Assembly (NCBI GenBank): GCA_963277665.1 | Contig: OY728122.1 | Coordinates: 1,980,662,883 to 1,980,726,882 of the forward strand | Length of the DNA stretch: 64,000 bases | Source: Viscum album | Lineage: Eukaryota; Streptophyta; Magnoliopsida; Santalales; Viscaceae | Direction of reading: 5' to 3' | Shown here: positions 50,516-61,900 of the stretch, in pieces | Position numbering within the stretch: position 1 is the first letter of the stretch | Layout of the letters: each line of letters begins with the position of its first letter | The notes under the pieces: generated by a model | What the model was told of the DNA's origin: nothing | The model's input: the letters and a program-made list of their open reading frames with translations, nothing else | Database searches by the model: none | Made by a program: the position numbers and the translations under genes

Positions 50516-52117
50516 TTTCAACCCATTATAATGATTAATGTTAAGTCATACTTTCAATATAGATCCAAATAAGATATGATATTGGTTCATGGAATCCGGG
50601 TTGACATATGATTAGTCAATGCAGTAATGGTTGTGTGATTATGTTTGAATTTTATTTTATTTTATGTCCTACAATACCATATACCTGTGAAATTATATTT
50701 TGGACACATTGGTGGTGTCCTACTAGGTTTATACTAACACCCTCCACGGGAATTATAGTTTTCTTGCATAAATATCTATTAGGGATCCAACTAATGGTAA
50801 GGACCTAATGAAATGCTAATGAGGATCCACATGGTTTTAAATTTATTTGGTAATGAAATACTCTATGAATGGATTCCACAAAAAATAATATATTTATATA
50901 TTTCCACTAATTTTACTTGTTGAACATCAACAATGGGGGCCTATTAGATCATAATATTGTGTATTTTCATGAAATTAGTTTTAGAAATTTTTTCATGATC
51001 TTCAATGGTGTTGTTAATTTGTATTATATGTTTTTTATTATCCATTGATGGTTGTGAATTTCAAGGTTATAGTCTGCTCACATTACATTAAACTACTGCC
51101 TCTAGTTATAATCTTCTACTTTATTAGGAGGCATGAATGAGGGTATGCTACAAATATTCCTATACAAGGGAATCAAGATGAGGTGTTAAAAATTTCATCA
51201 AAGGATTTTGATTTCAACCATTTTATTTTCATTTTGTAAGAAATGAGATAGGTTATTTAGAATTTGGGTAGGGGGTTTCCCATATTCATGGATTACTTAT
51301 GTGTAATGGGACTCTAATTTATCATTGTGAGAAAAATATTTTGATACATTTTATGGGAGTTGTATATATTTATTTTTCATGAGTACACACATAGGATCAC
51401 ATATCTTATATATATTCTAATTGTGTTCTTCATTGAAATTCATTTAATAAATACCTTTCATTATGATATCTGTTGAGTGATGTATCAATACTCTATACGA
51501 TTCTGATATATAAGTGTTGTAATTAGATTATTGAACATGAGAATTATATTACATTTTCTATATATATGATTGTGACAAAAATGTATTCAGGGATGACTAG
51601 GAATGATCCATATGTAAAAGTAGGAGTGTTATTAAATGTGTGTGGTTATCCCCTAGGACAGGTGTTCTAAAAGAAATCCCTTATGTTTTCTATATAATTT
51701 ATTGTGTAATTCCCATAAAGAAGATGTTATTTGTGTTTAAAAAATTATTTTGAAATTTTCAAAAGATGCGTCCTCAATAATGAAAAATGTCACAAAAAAT
51801 GGATGAAACTGAAGAACCGTGTGTTTTTTTGACAATGTTTAGAATTTTTTGACAGAAAATATTTCTTTTGAAGAATTTTCTTTGAGTTACAGAATGTTGA
51901 TGTTGCTGGTTATTGATGTTTTTCTTAAAGAGGAGATTATTGAAGAATAAGAAGCTAGAAGTTAAGAAAGTGTCTGAAACATTCTTAACCAAATCAGACG
52001 ATTCTTAGAAGATATAAATGCTCTCACAAATCATGAAATGTTTCATGATAAAAGCTGTTGATGAACTGGGGAAGGGGGTTGACGTTTTTCACAAATAAAA
52101 ATTATGAGAAATATTTT

Positions 52118-52840
52118 GGAACCTGATTGCTGAGAAAACGAGAAACTATTTTCAGAACCTGATTTCTGTGAAAACCAGAACCTGGTTTCTAAACAAATTA
52201 ACCAGAACCTATTTTTGGAACCCGATTCCTAAGAAAACCAGAACCAATTTTCGAACCTGGTTTCTGAGAAAACCAAAACCTAGTTTCTGAACCTGAAAAA
52301 CCGAACCTATTTTCAGAACATGATTCTTGAGAAAACCAGAACCTATTTCTAAACCTGATTCCTAAGAAAAAGAGAACCTGTATTCGGAAAATGATTTCTG
52401 AGTAATTAGTTACCTGATTTCTAAATAATTCAGAACCTGATTTCTGAATAATTTGGAACCTAATTTCCACACAAATTGGGACTTGATTTCTGAATAATTT
52501 GGAACCTGATTTCTGAAAAATTTGGAACATGATTTTTGAGCAATTCAGAACCTAATTTCTGCACAATTTAGAACATAATTTCTGGGTAATTTACAACCGT
52601 ATTTCTGAACAATTAGGAACCTGATTTATGAATAATTCAGAACCTAATTTCAGCACAATTGGGAATCTTATTTCTGAGTAATTCAGAACCTGATTTCTGA
52701 ACAATTCGGAACATGATTTCTGCATAAATTAGAGCCTAATTCATGAACAATTTGAAACCTGATTTCTGCATAATTCAGTACCCTATTTCTACAAAATTCG
52801 GAACCTGATTTATGAGCATGTTCATGAGAAAATCAGAACC
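52118..52840 (+). repeat. Minisatellite array inside the 5' LTR
   Basis: It has two sub-arrays. The first (about 52118-52400) has units near 36 bp built on GAGAAAACCAGAACC and TTCGGAACCTGATTCCT. The second (about 52400-52830) has units of 23 bp, RGAACCTGATTTCTGANNAATTY, repeated roughly 18 times with point changes. GAACC and GATTTCTGA are common to both. The array ends with a unit that returns to GAGAAAATCAGAACC. Confidence 0.9.
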
Positions 52841-53046
52841 AAAATATAACTTTATCATTTTGAGAAAGATATGAAGTGTTCAAGAAGGAAATCCTGAATT
52901 TCAACATTTCATAAATCTCATAGAAATTTAAAGGGATTTGAATAAGTCCAATATTAAAGATTAAATGCGAGAGATTTGTAGATTTTTTGAGATTTGAGGA
53001 AGCAGAAAACACTTTCATGATTCTCGCCTTTGTTTTCTGAGTTGAA

Positions 53047-53055
53047 TATAAATAT
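53047..53055 (+). promoter_or_regulatory. TATA box of the copia 5' LTR
   Basis: TATAAATAT followed by GTGCTC. The same block is at 60670 in the 3' LTR. It lies about 700 bp before the LTR end, a reasonable place for the start of the genomic RNA. Confidence 0.6.
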
Positions 53056-53755
53056 GTGCTCAGATAATTCGCTCATTTAAAAACTTTACACAAGCGGAAA
53101 AGGCGGAGTGCTAGAGAATTCAAAATGAAAATTACTACTATCTTGAAGAAGTTTTCTGGAGTGTTTGAGAAGAAGGGAATTGGAATAATATTACATTGAT
53201 AAGAAGATCAGTTCTATCATGAAGATGTTTTCTTGAGTTTTTAGTAGAAGTAAATCAAAACCATTATTACATTGCTGTGAAGGCCAATTTTAGAAAATCA
53301 GATTCAAGAAAACCAGACTGATGTTTTGGGAGTGATCATTTGTGGAGCAACATCAACAATGTTTTTATTCTTCTGTTTGTCTCATTTGTTCTTTAAGAAA
53401 ACAATGTAAACTGCTCGGAGTTAGTATAATCATACCTATTAGGAGATTAATGGTGTCTAATGGGTGCTGGAACATGTTTTATTCACTTCATTATTATAGC
53501 GTATTTCAATTGACCAATGGGAGTGGCTATGGCAAGGACATGGTTTCTCTTATTGTGGCTGAACCTTGTATATCTTGTGTGACTTTATAGCTGTTCATTT
53601 CATGAATGCTTGAGTTATTTTCTAAAGGATATTATGGAAATAAATCATTATTGGTTTTAAGGGTTATGTTTCATTTAATTTTGAAACATATAAAAAGTTA
53701 AACAACATATTCAATCTCCCCTTCCCAGTTGTTATTCGATCCTTGGAACTCCAAG

Positions 53756-53767
53756 TGGTATCAGTGA
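53756..53767 (+). other. PBS of the copia element (initiator-tRNA-Met type)
   Basis: TGGTATCAGTGA matches TGGTATCAGAGC at ten of twelve positions, two bases after the LTR end. Confidence 0.85.
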
Positions 53768-53792
53768 CAGGTTCTTATCTTGATTCCTTATA

Positions 53793-55800
53793 ATGGATAA
53801 TAAAAATTCTTTCAAAAGTGGAGGTGTTACTATATTTTATAGGAATAACTATTATGGATGAAAAAATAAGACGATTCCTTATCTCCTATATCCTGGCATG
53901 AATGTTGTTGATGCTGCCACTATTGGTTTTCCCCCCATTGAGAAAGATTCATCCCTGAAAACTACTGATAAAAATAAAACAGAAGTTTATGTAAAGGAAT
54001 GAAATTAAATCCTTACGTCTTTATTAGAGAATGTTTATCAAAAGGTGGTGGGTCTTAAATTTTCCAAAATCATGTGGGAGAATCTTGAGAGTGTTTTTAA
54101 AGGGAATACTAAAGTTAAGAAAGCAAAAAAACAGATTTGGAAAAGTAAGTATGAAGATATTAGAATGATAGATTAAGATACAATTGATGAATACTTCACC
54201 AGAGTGAATGAAATTATTTGCAACATCAGGTTGTTTGGAGATTTTTTGGAAGACTCTACAATTATAAAGAAACTTATGAGAAACTTTCTGGATAGGTTTG
54301 ATTCTAAAATTTCAGTTTTAAAAGATTAGGATGATTTATCACTTGATGAACATCATAAATTTATTTTTGATTATGAAATGAGGAAAGCTCCAATATTTAA
54401 GATGAAGATAAAAGATGAAATGGATTTTGAAGCTATGGGAAAGATGAAAATACAAGATGTAGATGAAGCTGATCCTTCTGAGTCTGATGATAAGGAAGAG
54501 GAAGAGTTAAATGAAAAATCATGTCCCTTATATCAAAGAACTATCAAAGAGGAAGAGGAAATTATGTAGGGAAACTTCCACTGAAATGTTTTGATTATGG
54601 TGGAATCAAACACATAGCTACGAATTTACCTACTAAGAAAGTTAGAGAATAACAAGATGTTTCAGATGAGAATCCTTGATGGAAGAAGTATAACAGGAAT
54701 GAAAAAGAAGATAATTCTTGTAAAAAATTATAGAAGAAGTTTTCTAGAATGAAAATAAGTATGTTGAAAAAGAATGTTGAATCAGAATCATATGACAATG
54801 ATTCCATGGAAGATGAAAGTAAAGAATGATTTAGAACCTTCATTGCAAACATTTGAAAAATAAATGTTTTCATAGAGAGTGAAGAAGGTGGTGAAGAATA
54901 TTAGATAGAATATCTGCTAATATCTGAACTTCTTGCATGTATTGAGAAAAACAAATCTCTCAAGAAAGAAATTTGTGTGATGAAGAAGAATCACGAAGAA
55001 GTACGTGATGAAATTAAAGATGTCACCAAGAAGGAAGATGAATACATTCAAGCAATTTTAAGTTACAAACATAGAATTGATGAATAGGTAATGCTGATTG
55101 AAGATCATAGCAAGAATCTGGAATCTAAAGAATAAGAGGTCAACAAGTTTCAATAAAAAGATATTGAATCTAAAAATACCCTAAGGAAGAAGAATGAAAA
55201 CTTCAAAAAAGCCACTGAAACAAAATATGAGACTTCCAAGATTGCTGAGAAGGCTTACCATGAGAATTGAGTGAAATATTCTCCTATAAAAAATAATGTT
55301 TTATCTGATTCTTCTAACATTTCACTGTATGGAAATTTTTTTAGTAAAGCTTTAGTGGAGAAAGGATGTGAGAAACCTCTCAATCCTACAGAAGTTGAAA
55401 ACACACTCAAGAGAAGAGATGGCCTACATCATAAGTTTTCTAGATCTGAAAGAAGTTATCAAACTCAACAAAATTTTAATAATGGAAGATCATTCATTAA
55501 TATAAAATCTAGATTTGAGGGCTATTTCTGGTGTTGTGGAACATATGGGCATATGGCTTATAATTGTTTGAACCATTTATCTCTACCCGGAATAAGGTTT
55601 GAGCAAAGTGGAATAAATAGTGAAAGAAGAATGAGTAATTTTCCTTAATTACAGAAAGTTGAAAAGGTGAATTCTCAAGATGTCAGAAACATTCCAACAA
55701 AGAATCAATTTTCATGTTTGGAAGAGGTTTTTGGAATATGTGATCAGTCTGGTCATCATGTCGAAATATGTATGACACTCTTTCCATAACAAGTTTCTTA
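53793..55800 (+). pseudogene. Copia gag: capsid core, coiled coil and two zinc knuckles
   Basis: The start at 53793 reads MDNKNSFKSGGVTIF, RNNYYG, then a TGA where the family has tryptophan (F.G.NY..W). The core continues KIMWENLESVFKGNTKVKKA and IDEYFTRVNEIICNIRLFGD, as in the copia UBN2-type Gag. At 54378-54569 an acidic stretch with many E and D follows. At 54900-55270, in another frame, is a lysine/glutamate-rich coiled coil. The first knuckle near 55530-55570 (CCGTYGHMAYNC) and the second at 55733-55775 (CDQSGHHVEIC) each keep the CX4HX4C half, but the leading cysteine is lost. Several TAA/TAG/TGA stops interrupt it. Confidence 0.85.
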
Positions 55801-55879
55801 TGATAAAAAAGAAAAGAAATCTGAAAATAAGAAGGTTGATGAGAGATCTTTTTTTGTTAAGACTGCTTTCAAAGCAAGT

Positions 55880-56200
55880 AAGAGGAACAAACCATGGATT
55901 CTCGATAGTGGATTTTCTTCAAACATGACAGGTGATATAAAAATCTTGGAATATTTTGAATGTCATGATGGAAGAGCAGTTACTTTTGGTAATGACAGTT
56001 CCTTAAAAATTTAGGGAATCATAAAATCAATGATTGAAGTAGAGAAAATGAAATATAAGAATGTCTTGCTTGTTTATGGGATAAAATATAACTTACATAG
56101 TGTATGTGAACTTTGTGTAAGTCAAATTTTTGATGATGGAAAATAATTTATTTTCGCAAAGGATTCTTGAATGATTAAAAGTGTGAAAAATTGAAAAGTG
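55880..56200 (+). pseudogene. Copia aspartic protease
   Basis: KPWILDSGFSSNMTGD at about 55889-55936 matches the copia protease site (family W.LDSGCS.HMTGD). The catalytic DSG at 55904-55912 is intact, while the cysteine after it is phenylalanine and the histidine is asparagine. It continues ATG-free in the same frame with GRAVTFGNDSS and a stop in place of a family codon at about 56011. It follows the second zinc knuckle directly, as in a Gag-Pol polyprotein. Confidence 0.85.
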
Positions 56201-56269
56201 ATTACAAAATGATAAAGAACCAATGTGAATCTCTTTAAAATTGGGGAATCCCATAACTCTTGTAATTTG

Positions 56270-57100
56270 AGTGCTGAAGATGAAAACAAGTTATGGCACT
56301 GAATACTTTTCCACCTTGGGCAGAAGAACATGAGTAAAATTTCTAATATTGATGCAGTTTGGAATTTTACATAACTCAAAAGAATAGATGTAGATGTTTG
56401 TATTACATTCCAGAATGGGAGGATAACTAACCAAAGTTATAAAATTGTATATATTCAATCTAACACACCACTTGAGCTTATTCATTATGATTTGTGTGGG
56501 CCAATGAGGCATCAATCAAAAATAAGAGATTTATACTATATCACTTTTATTGATGATCACATTCGGATGATAAAAATTATGTTCATGAAGCATAAGTCAA
56601 AGGATATTGAAATGTTTAAATTCTTCAAAAAAGATGTTGAGAAAGAATTTGGGGTTTCTATAAAGAATATGAGAATAGACAATGGTACCAAATTTAGAAG
56701 AAATTGTTTTCAATCAAATCTAAGGAAGCATGGTATCAAACATCAGTATAGTGATCCTTATACTCCACAACAAAATGGAGTAACAGAAAGAAATAATAGA
56801 AGCCTGGTGGAAATGGGAAGAAGTACATTATCAAAAAAAATTCAAAATTATATTGGAGAGAAGCTATTGGTACTGATTTGCATGTTCAAAATATATTCTT
56901 ATAGAGACTGGAAACCAACATGACTCCTTATGAGATGTGGTATAACAAAAAACCTTCATTGAAATACTTCAAGTTTTTTGGAAGTCCATTCTTGCTCAAA
57001 ATAAAAAATCTATACATAGGAAAGTTTGATGAGAAAGTTGAAGATGGAATATTTATTAGTTATTTACAAAATGGAAGAAGATAGAAGTTCTAGAAAAACT
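56270..57100 (+). pseudogene. Copia integrase
   Basis: The GAG-pre-integrase zinc region starts KLWH near 56287 and ends PLELIHYDLCGPM at about 56470-56505. The catalytic core lies in an open stretch of 143 codons (56492-56923). FIDDH carries the first aspartate, RIDNGTKF the second, and PYTPQQNGVTERNNR the glutamate, so the D,D,E triad is complete. After one frame change MTPYEMWYNKKPSLKYFKFF at 56921 and DGIFISY near 57045 give the C-terminal copia region (family TPYE.W.G.KP...Y...FG). The lack of a long intact frame makes it inactive. Minus-strand open stretches at 56122-56515 are shadows. Confidence 0.9.
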
Positions 57101-57379
57101 TTTACAGAAGTTGGTGGACTCATATGATGTGAAGGTAATTTAAAATCCACATTCCTTCATAAAATCTGTTAATAATACTGAGGAAGATAAATCACAGAAT
57201 CCTTAAAAAATAGAAAGTGACTTAGATGAGTCACATGGGGAAGAAAGTGATCCTGGGAAAGGAAATGTATTTTTTCCTACCTTACAAAAACATGTAGAAT
57301 CTGAAAATATTATTGGGAATCAGAAGGCACCAGTTCAAACAAGAAGGAAGCAGAGATTAGAAAATTTGACTTCACTCAT

Positions 57380-58380
57380 ATCAAAAGATGAACCTGAACC
57401 AGTTTCAGAAGCTATTAAACATAAAGAATGAATGGATGCTATGAATGATGAACTATATCAGATTGAGAAGAATGAAACATGGGAAATTTTTCCAATGCCA
57501 TCAAATAAAAATGTTATCGGAATCAAGTGGGTTTACAAGAATAAATTTAATGAGCATGGAGATGTTACAAGAAACAATGCAAGGCCTGTTTGTAAAGAAT
57601 ATCCACATGTGGAATGTGTGGATTTTGATGATACCTTTTCCCCTGTTGAAAGGTTAGAAAGTATTTGAATGTTTCTTGATGTGTCTGGTCATCAGAATAA
57701 CAAGGTTTATCAGATGGATGTAAAATCAACTTTTGTAAATAGTGAAATTGAGGAAGAAGTTTACATTGAAAAAACTTTTGGGGTTTTAATTGATGATGGC
57801 AAATTTTTTTTAAAAATATAAGAAATCCTTTTATGGGCTGAAACAAGCTCCACGAGCATGGTATTCGATGCATGACAATTCTTTGAGAATGATGAACATT
57901 TCTATAGGAAAGGTTGATAACAAAATGTATGCTAAAGATGTCGACTCTGGAACATTAATTTTAATTTTTTATATGGATGATATAATTTTTACTAGAGATG
58001 AAGAAATGTGTTGTGAAGTGTTTTCTAAAGAGATGAAGAAATATTTTGAAATATCAATGTTTGTAGAATTAACATTCTTCCTTGGATTACAAGATCAAAA
58101 ACAAGAAAAATAAATTATCTTATCCCAAGAAAATTATGCAAAGGAATTGTTAAATATGTTTGGTATGGAAGAATCAAAGGAAGTTTCAACGCCTATCTCA
58201 GTGAGAACAATGTCTAGAAAAGATAAAATGGGAAAAAGTTTGAATTGGAAAGACTTTCAAAAGCTGATAGGAAGTATTTTTTATCTTACCACTTCAAGGC
58301 CTGATATTTCTTATGTTGTGACTCTATGTTCTCAGTATCAAAGTAATTTAAAATAATCACACATGTTGGTAGCTTAGAGG
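57380..58380 (+). pseudogene. Copia reverse transcriptase
   Basis: It begins MDAMNDELYQIEKNETWEIF and NVIGIKWVYKNKFNEHGDV (57432-57560; family M..EL..I..N.TWEL.P.P....IG.KWV.K.K..E.G). The 57432-57668 frame ends SPVERLESI. A frame change follows, then QMDVKSTFVNSEIEEEVY (57714-57765; family QMDVK.AFLNG.L.EEVY), LKQAPRAWY near 57840, FYMDDIIF at about 57967 with both catalytic aspartates, and MKKYFEISMFVELTFFLGLQ. The last part ends RPDISYVVTLCSQYQ at 58300-58345. At least three frame changes and several stops are present. Confidence 0.92.
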
Positions 58381-58399
58381 ATTCTGCGATATGTTAATG

Positions 58400-58925
58400 G
58401 AATAACTTCACATTAGTTTTTATACATGAGAAATAATGATATGATGTTTCATGGTAATACTGATGTTGATTGGGCTTATGATTGTAATTAGAAAATCAAC
58501 ATCAGGAGGAAACTTTTTCTTAATGGAATGCTATGGGAGTTAGAATAGTAAGAAACAGAGTTCAGTAATTTTAAGAACACTTGAATCTGAATATATTGCA
58601 GCTACTCAATATTGAACTCAAATGATGTGGATAAAATTTCAGCTGGAAGATGTGAAATTGCATGTTTCTAGACCTTTGAAGATACTCTGTGATAATCAAA
58701 GTTCCATTGATATTTCTAATAATCCTATTCAACATTCACGATCAAAACAAATTGATATAAAGTATCACTTTTTAAAAGAGAAAGTTGCTATTGGAGAAGA
58801 CTTGAAGAAATATATTTCATCAAAGTATCAGATTGCTGATATTTTTACAAAATCAATGTCAAAGGAAAGGTTTGTTAAACCGAGGCTGCAACTCAATGTT
58901 CAGAATCCTCCCATAACTTCCTAAA
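58400..58925 (+). pseudogene. Copia RNase H
   Basis: MMFHGNTDVDWAY near 58441 matches the start of copia RNase H (family L.GYSDADWAG), with one catalytic aspartate kept. ESEYIAATQ near 58590 (family EAEY.A) is readable. The open stretch 58622-58924 then gives ILCDNQSSIDISNNPIQHSR, KQIDIKYHFLKEKV, YQIADIFTKSMSKERF and a stop at 58922, matching the conserved C-terminal end (family CDN.SAI.ISKNPV.HSRTKHI...HF.RE.V, QLADIFTK.L). The natural stop position appears kept. Confidence 0.9.
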
Positions 58926-58965
58926 ACTCATAAGGAAGTTCCCCCACCATGCTTTAGATAATGTT

Positions 58966-58980
58966 GACAAAGGGGGAGAG
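58966..58980 (+). other. First polypurine tract of the copia element
   Basis: ACAAAGGGGGAGAG 44 bp after the pol stop codon, nearly identical to the tract next to the 3' LTR. SIRE-type elements often carry such an extra tract. Its use here is inference. Confidence 0.6.
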
Positions 58981-59315
58981 TAAGTGATGATGTTTACTTG
59001 GATTATTTTATGAATATGAAGCTATGGTTATCATATAATGTGGGAGAGAGAATGAAAAATGAGAGGAAAAGAAAAGTAAGAAAGATAAACATAAAAGTTG
59101 AGGGGGTGATTGAGTAAGGTTATGTTTGTCCTAACATGGACACTAAATTTTGTTGTCACCGAGGGATGGAAATCCCTCTAAAACATTACTTCATCCAATA
59201 GTGTGGTTTCATTACACTCTATTTTTGAGAAAGGCAATGTTTTTGTAAATTTCAAGAACTTGAGATGAGAAATTTTTTCGAGGTGAAAATTTGATAATAA
59301 GGGATTCCAACTAAT

Positions 59316-59329
59316 ACAAAGGGGGAGAT
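59316..59329 (+). other. Polypurine tract next to the copia 3' LTR
   Basis: CAAAGGGGGAGAT directly before the LTR, whose first bases TCAAGATCATTTGTGG correspond to TGAAGAACC..TGTG of the 5' copy (TG changed to TC). Confidence 0.75.
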
Positions 59330-59645
59330 TCAAGATCATTTGTGGTGTTTTGTTTTGATTTTTTTTTTGAAATTTTTGACAACTAATCTTTTTGATGAAG
59401 AATTATTTTTTGAGTTACAGAAAGATGAAGTTGCTGGTTGCTGAAGTTTTTCTTAAAGAAGATGATGTTTATGAATAAGAAGTAAAAAAGTTAAGAAAGT
59501 GTCTCAAAAATTCTTAACCAAATTATACGATGCTTTGATAATCTTAAATTTCTCTTAAATCATGAGAAGTTTCAAGATAAAATCTATTGAAGAAATGGTG
59601 AAGAGGTTTGACATTTTTCACTAAGAAAAATTCTGAAAACAATTT

Positions 59646-60465
59646 CGGAAGCTGATTCTTGAGAAAACCAGAACCACTTTTCGGAACATGATTCCTGAGA
59701 AAACCAAAACCAGGTTTCTAATGCTAAAAACCAGAACCATCTTTCGGAACCTGATTTATACGAAAACCAGAACCAGTTTTCAGAACATGATTCCTAAGAA
59801 AACCAAAACCTTATATATGAACCTAAAAACCAGAACCTATTTTCAGAACCTGATTCTGAAGAAAACCAGAACCTGTTTTCGAAACCTGATTCCTGAGAAA
59901 ACCAGAACCTATATTCTGAACCTGATTTCTAAGTAATTCAAAACCCGATTTCTAAATAATTTGGAACCTTATTTCAATGTCATATTGAACCTGATTTCTG
60001 CACAATTTGGAACCTAATTAGTGAGAAATTCGAAACCTAATTTCTGAACAATTCAGAACCTGATTATTCATTAATTCAGAACATAATTTTTAAACAATCC
60101 GGAACCTGATTTCTAAGTAATTTGGAACCTGATTTCTGAACAATTCAGAACCTAATTTCTATATATTTTGGAACCCAATTTCTGCACAATTCGGATCCAA
60201 ATTTCTGAGTAATTTAGAATCATATTTCTGAACAATTCAGAACATGATTTCTTCATAATTCAGAACCTGATTTCTGCAAAATTCCGAACCTGATTTCTGA
60301 GTAATTCACAACCTTATATATGTAAAATTTGGTACTCAATTTATGCCAAATTCAGAACCTGATTTCTAAACAATTCAGAACCTAATTTCTGCATAATTAG
60401 AAACTTAATTTCTACACAATTCAAAACCTGATTTCTGTGCATGTTTATGATAAAATCAGAACAAA
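59646..60465 (+). repeat. Minisatellite array inside the 3' LTR
   Basis: Same two-part structure as in the 5' LTR: about 36-bp units at the start (59646-59930) and then 23-bp units (about 59930-60440), ending in the same return unit. It has more units than the 5' copy. The open stretch 59688-59936 plus is a by-product of the array. Confidence 0.9.
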
Positions 60466-60669
60466 GATCCTGCATTATCATTCTGAGAAAGATATTAAGA
60501 GTTCAAGAAGTAAACCCTGAACATCATCATTGCATAAATCTAAGAGAAATTTAAGGGGATTTGAAGAAGTCAAATATTAAATATTAAATACGGGAAATTT
60601 TTGGAGTTTTTGAGATTTGGGGAAGTTGGAAACACTTTCAAAATTCTCATCTCTATTTTCTAAGTTTCC

Positions 60670-60678
60670 TATAAATAT
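60670..60678 (+). promoter_or_regulatory. TATA box of the copia 3' LTR
   Basis: TATAAATAT followed by GTGCTC, counterpart of 53047-53055. Confidence 0.55.
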
Positions 60679-61599
60679 GTGCTCCAATAATTTTCTTATT
60701 TAAAAACATTACACTCACAGAAAAGGTGATGCACAGGATAATTCAAAGTGAAAAGTTCCTACCATCTTGAAGAATTTTTCTTATGTGTTTGAGAAGAAGA
60801 GAATTTGAATCATCTTACCTTGATATAAATATAGGAAATATCTTGAAGAAGTTTTCTTGAGTTTTTAGTAGAAGGAAATTAGAACCATTATTACATTAGG
60901 GGAAGACTAGTTTTAGAAATCCATATTCACGAAAACCAAACTAAAGATTTGGAGTGAGCATTTGTGGAGAAGCTTCATCAAAGTTCTTATTCTTGTGTTT
61001 GGCTCATTTTTTCTTTATGAAAACATTGTAAACTGATGGGGGTTAGTATAATCTTTCGTATTGGGATATAGAAGTTGTATAGTGGTGTTGACACATTTTT
61101 TATTCACTTATTTATTATAGTAGATTACCATAGACCCATAGGAGGGGATATCGAAAGGACGTAGGTTCTCTTATTGAGGCGGAACCTTGTATATATTGTC
61201 TTCCTTTCTTTATTTACCTTTCATGCATGCTTGTGTTTCTTGATAATGGTTGATAAGGAAATAAATTTTAATAGGTTTCAAGGGTTAAGATTCTTAATGT
61301 TTTAAAACTTATGAAAAGTTAAACAACTGATTCAACACCACCCCTTCTCACCTGTTATTAGATCCATGGAACTTCAGAATAAACCATAGGCTATTAAATA
61401 GAAAAATCATGATCTTTATTAATTATATGCACTAGTGGTTCTTGTGGTGACCCTTCTCTAGGGTTGTGTATTATAGATTACACATTCTCTAAGAATATGG
61501 GAACATATGATAGTGGATGACTACACCCCTTATTTCCAGCACTATCATTTTCTATAAATCAAAGGAAATGGTAGTCCTCGGGTTACTGAGGATAGGATT

Positions 61600-61900
61600 G
61601 AAATTATCAACGAACAAATTATCCTGATGGGTAATCATGGGGATATAATATTAAAAAGTGAATCTATTATGATTAAGCGAAATACTTGGAGGTTGTGGGG
61701 ATCTATTGGACATGCATGATGGCATGAGGGCCTTACATGGGAGTCATTCAAGGAGATATTCTTTGATGATATCATTCCATACATAATAAAACATTATATA
61801 GCTCATGATTTGATATATATTTCATAGGGGTAGATATTGGTTTCTTGTTAGTCCACTCATTTCAATGAATCATCATTCCTTCCCCACTTATAGCTATGAA
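61600..61900 (+). pseudogene. Ty3/gypsy gag core (Z)
   Basis: At about 61728-61795 the plus strand reads ALTWESFKEIFFDDIIPY, matching the plant retrotransposon Gag core (family LTW..F...F...YIP). The preceding 200 bp should hold the start of gag but are not readable, and a zinc knuckle was not found between here and the protease. Copia is inserted some 200 bp upstream, probably near the start of this gene. Confidence 0.7.

Larger units (their letters stand above)
48233..51809 (+). other. Leader of element Z up to the copia insertion
   Basis: About 3.6 kb without a recognisable coding domain. The PBS expected at about 48235 is too changed to mark. Near the end ATGCGTCCTCAA at 51769 could be the decayed start of Z gag (family M-basic-P...), but this is weak. 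Open stretches at 50061-50282 and 50608-50808 have no resemblance to known proteins; the first begins in the AT microsatellite. Confidence 0.4.
51810..53753 (+). repeat. 5' LTR of the copia element (1944 bp)
   Basis: It starts TGAAGAACCGTGTG and ends GGAACTCCA two bases before the PBS. It is collinear with 59330-61376, for example GAGTTACAGAA at 51894 and 59413, AAGAAAGTGTCT at 51965 and 59494, and the TATA block at 53047 and 60670. The copies look clearly more alike than those of Y or the gag-only element, so this insertion is probably the youngest. The minus-strand open stretch 52198-52530 is a by-product of the repeat array. Confidence 0.85.
51810..61376 (+). mobile_element. SIRE/Maximus-like Ty1/copia retrotransposon, complete but inactive (9.6 kb)
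   Basis: Two LTRs (1944 and 2047 bp) flank 5.6 kb with PBS, gag with coiled coil and zinc knuckles, protease, integrase, RT, RNase H and two polypurine tracts. Integrase before RT is the copia order. The large gag with a long coiled-coil region, the LTR size and the GGGGGAGAT polypurine tract suggest the SIRE lineage. No envelope-like frame is visible between RNase H and the 3' LTR. Flanks GAAAC (51805) and GAATA (61377) agree at three of five bases. Reading frames contain many stops and at least four frame changes. Confidence 0.9.
59330..61376 (+). repeat. 3' LTR of the copia element (2047 bp)
   Basis: Collinear with the 5' LTR. It is about 100 bp longer, mostly through the minisatellite array. 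It ends GGAACTTCA, paired with GGAACTCCA at 53753. After it the Z element resumes. Confidence 0.85.

Noticed and set aside
52198..52530. 110-codon minus-strand open stretch with repeated NQV / SGS motifs
   Set aside because: It is the minus-strand reading of the LTR minisatellite. The repeated peptide comes only from the tandem DNA units.
54595..54873. 92-codon minus-strand open stretch
   Set aside because: Shadow of the acidic part of copia gag; its F/S-rich composition is the complement of lysine and glutamate codons.
59688..59936. 82-codon plus-strand open stretch with repeated TRT motifs
   Set aside because: By-product of the same minisatellite in the 3' LTR.
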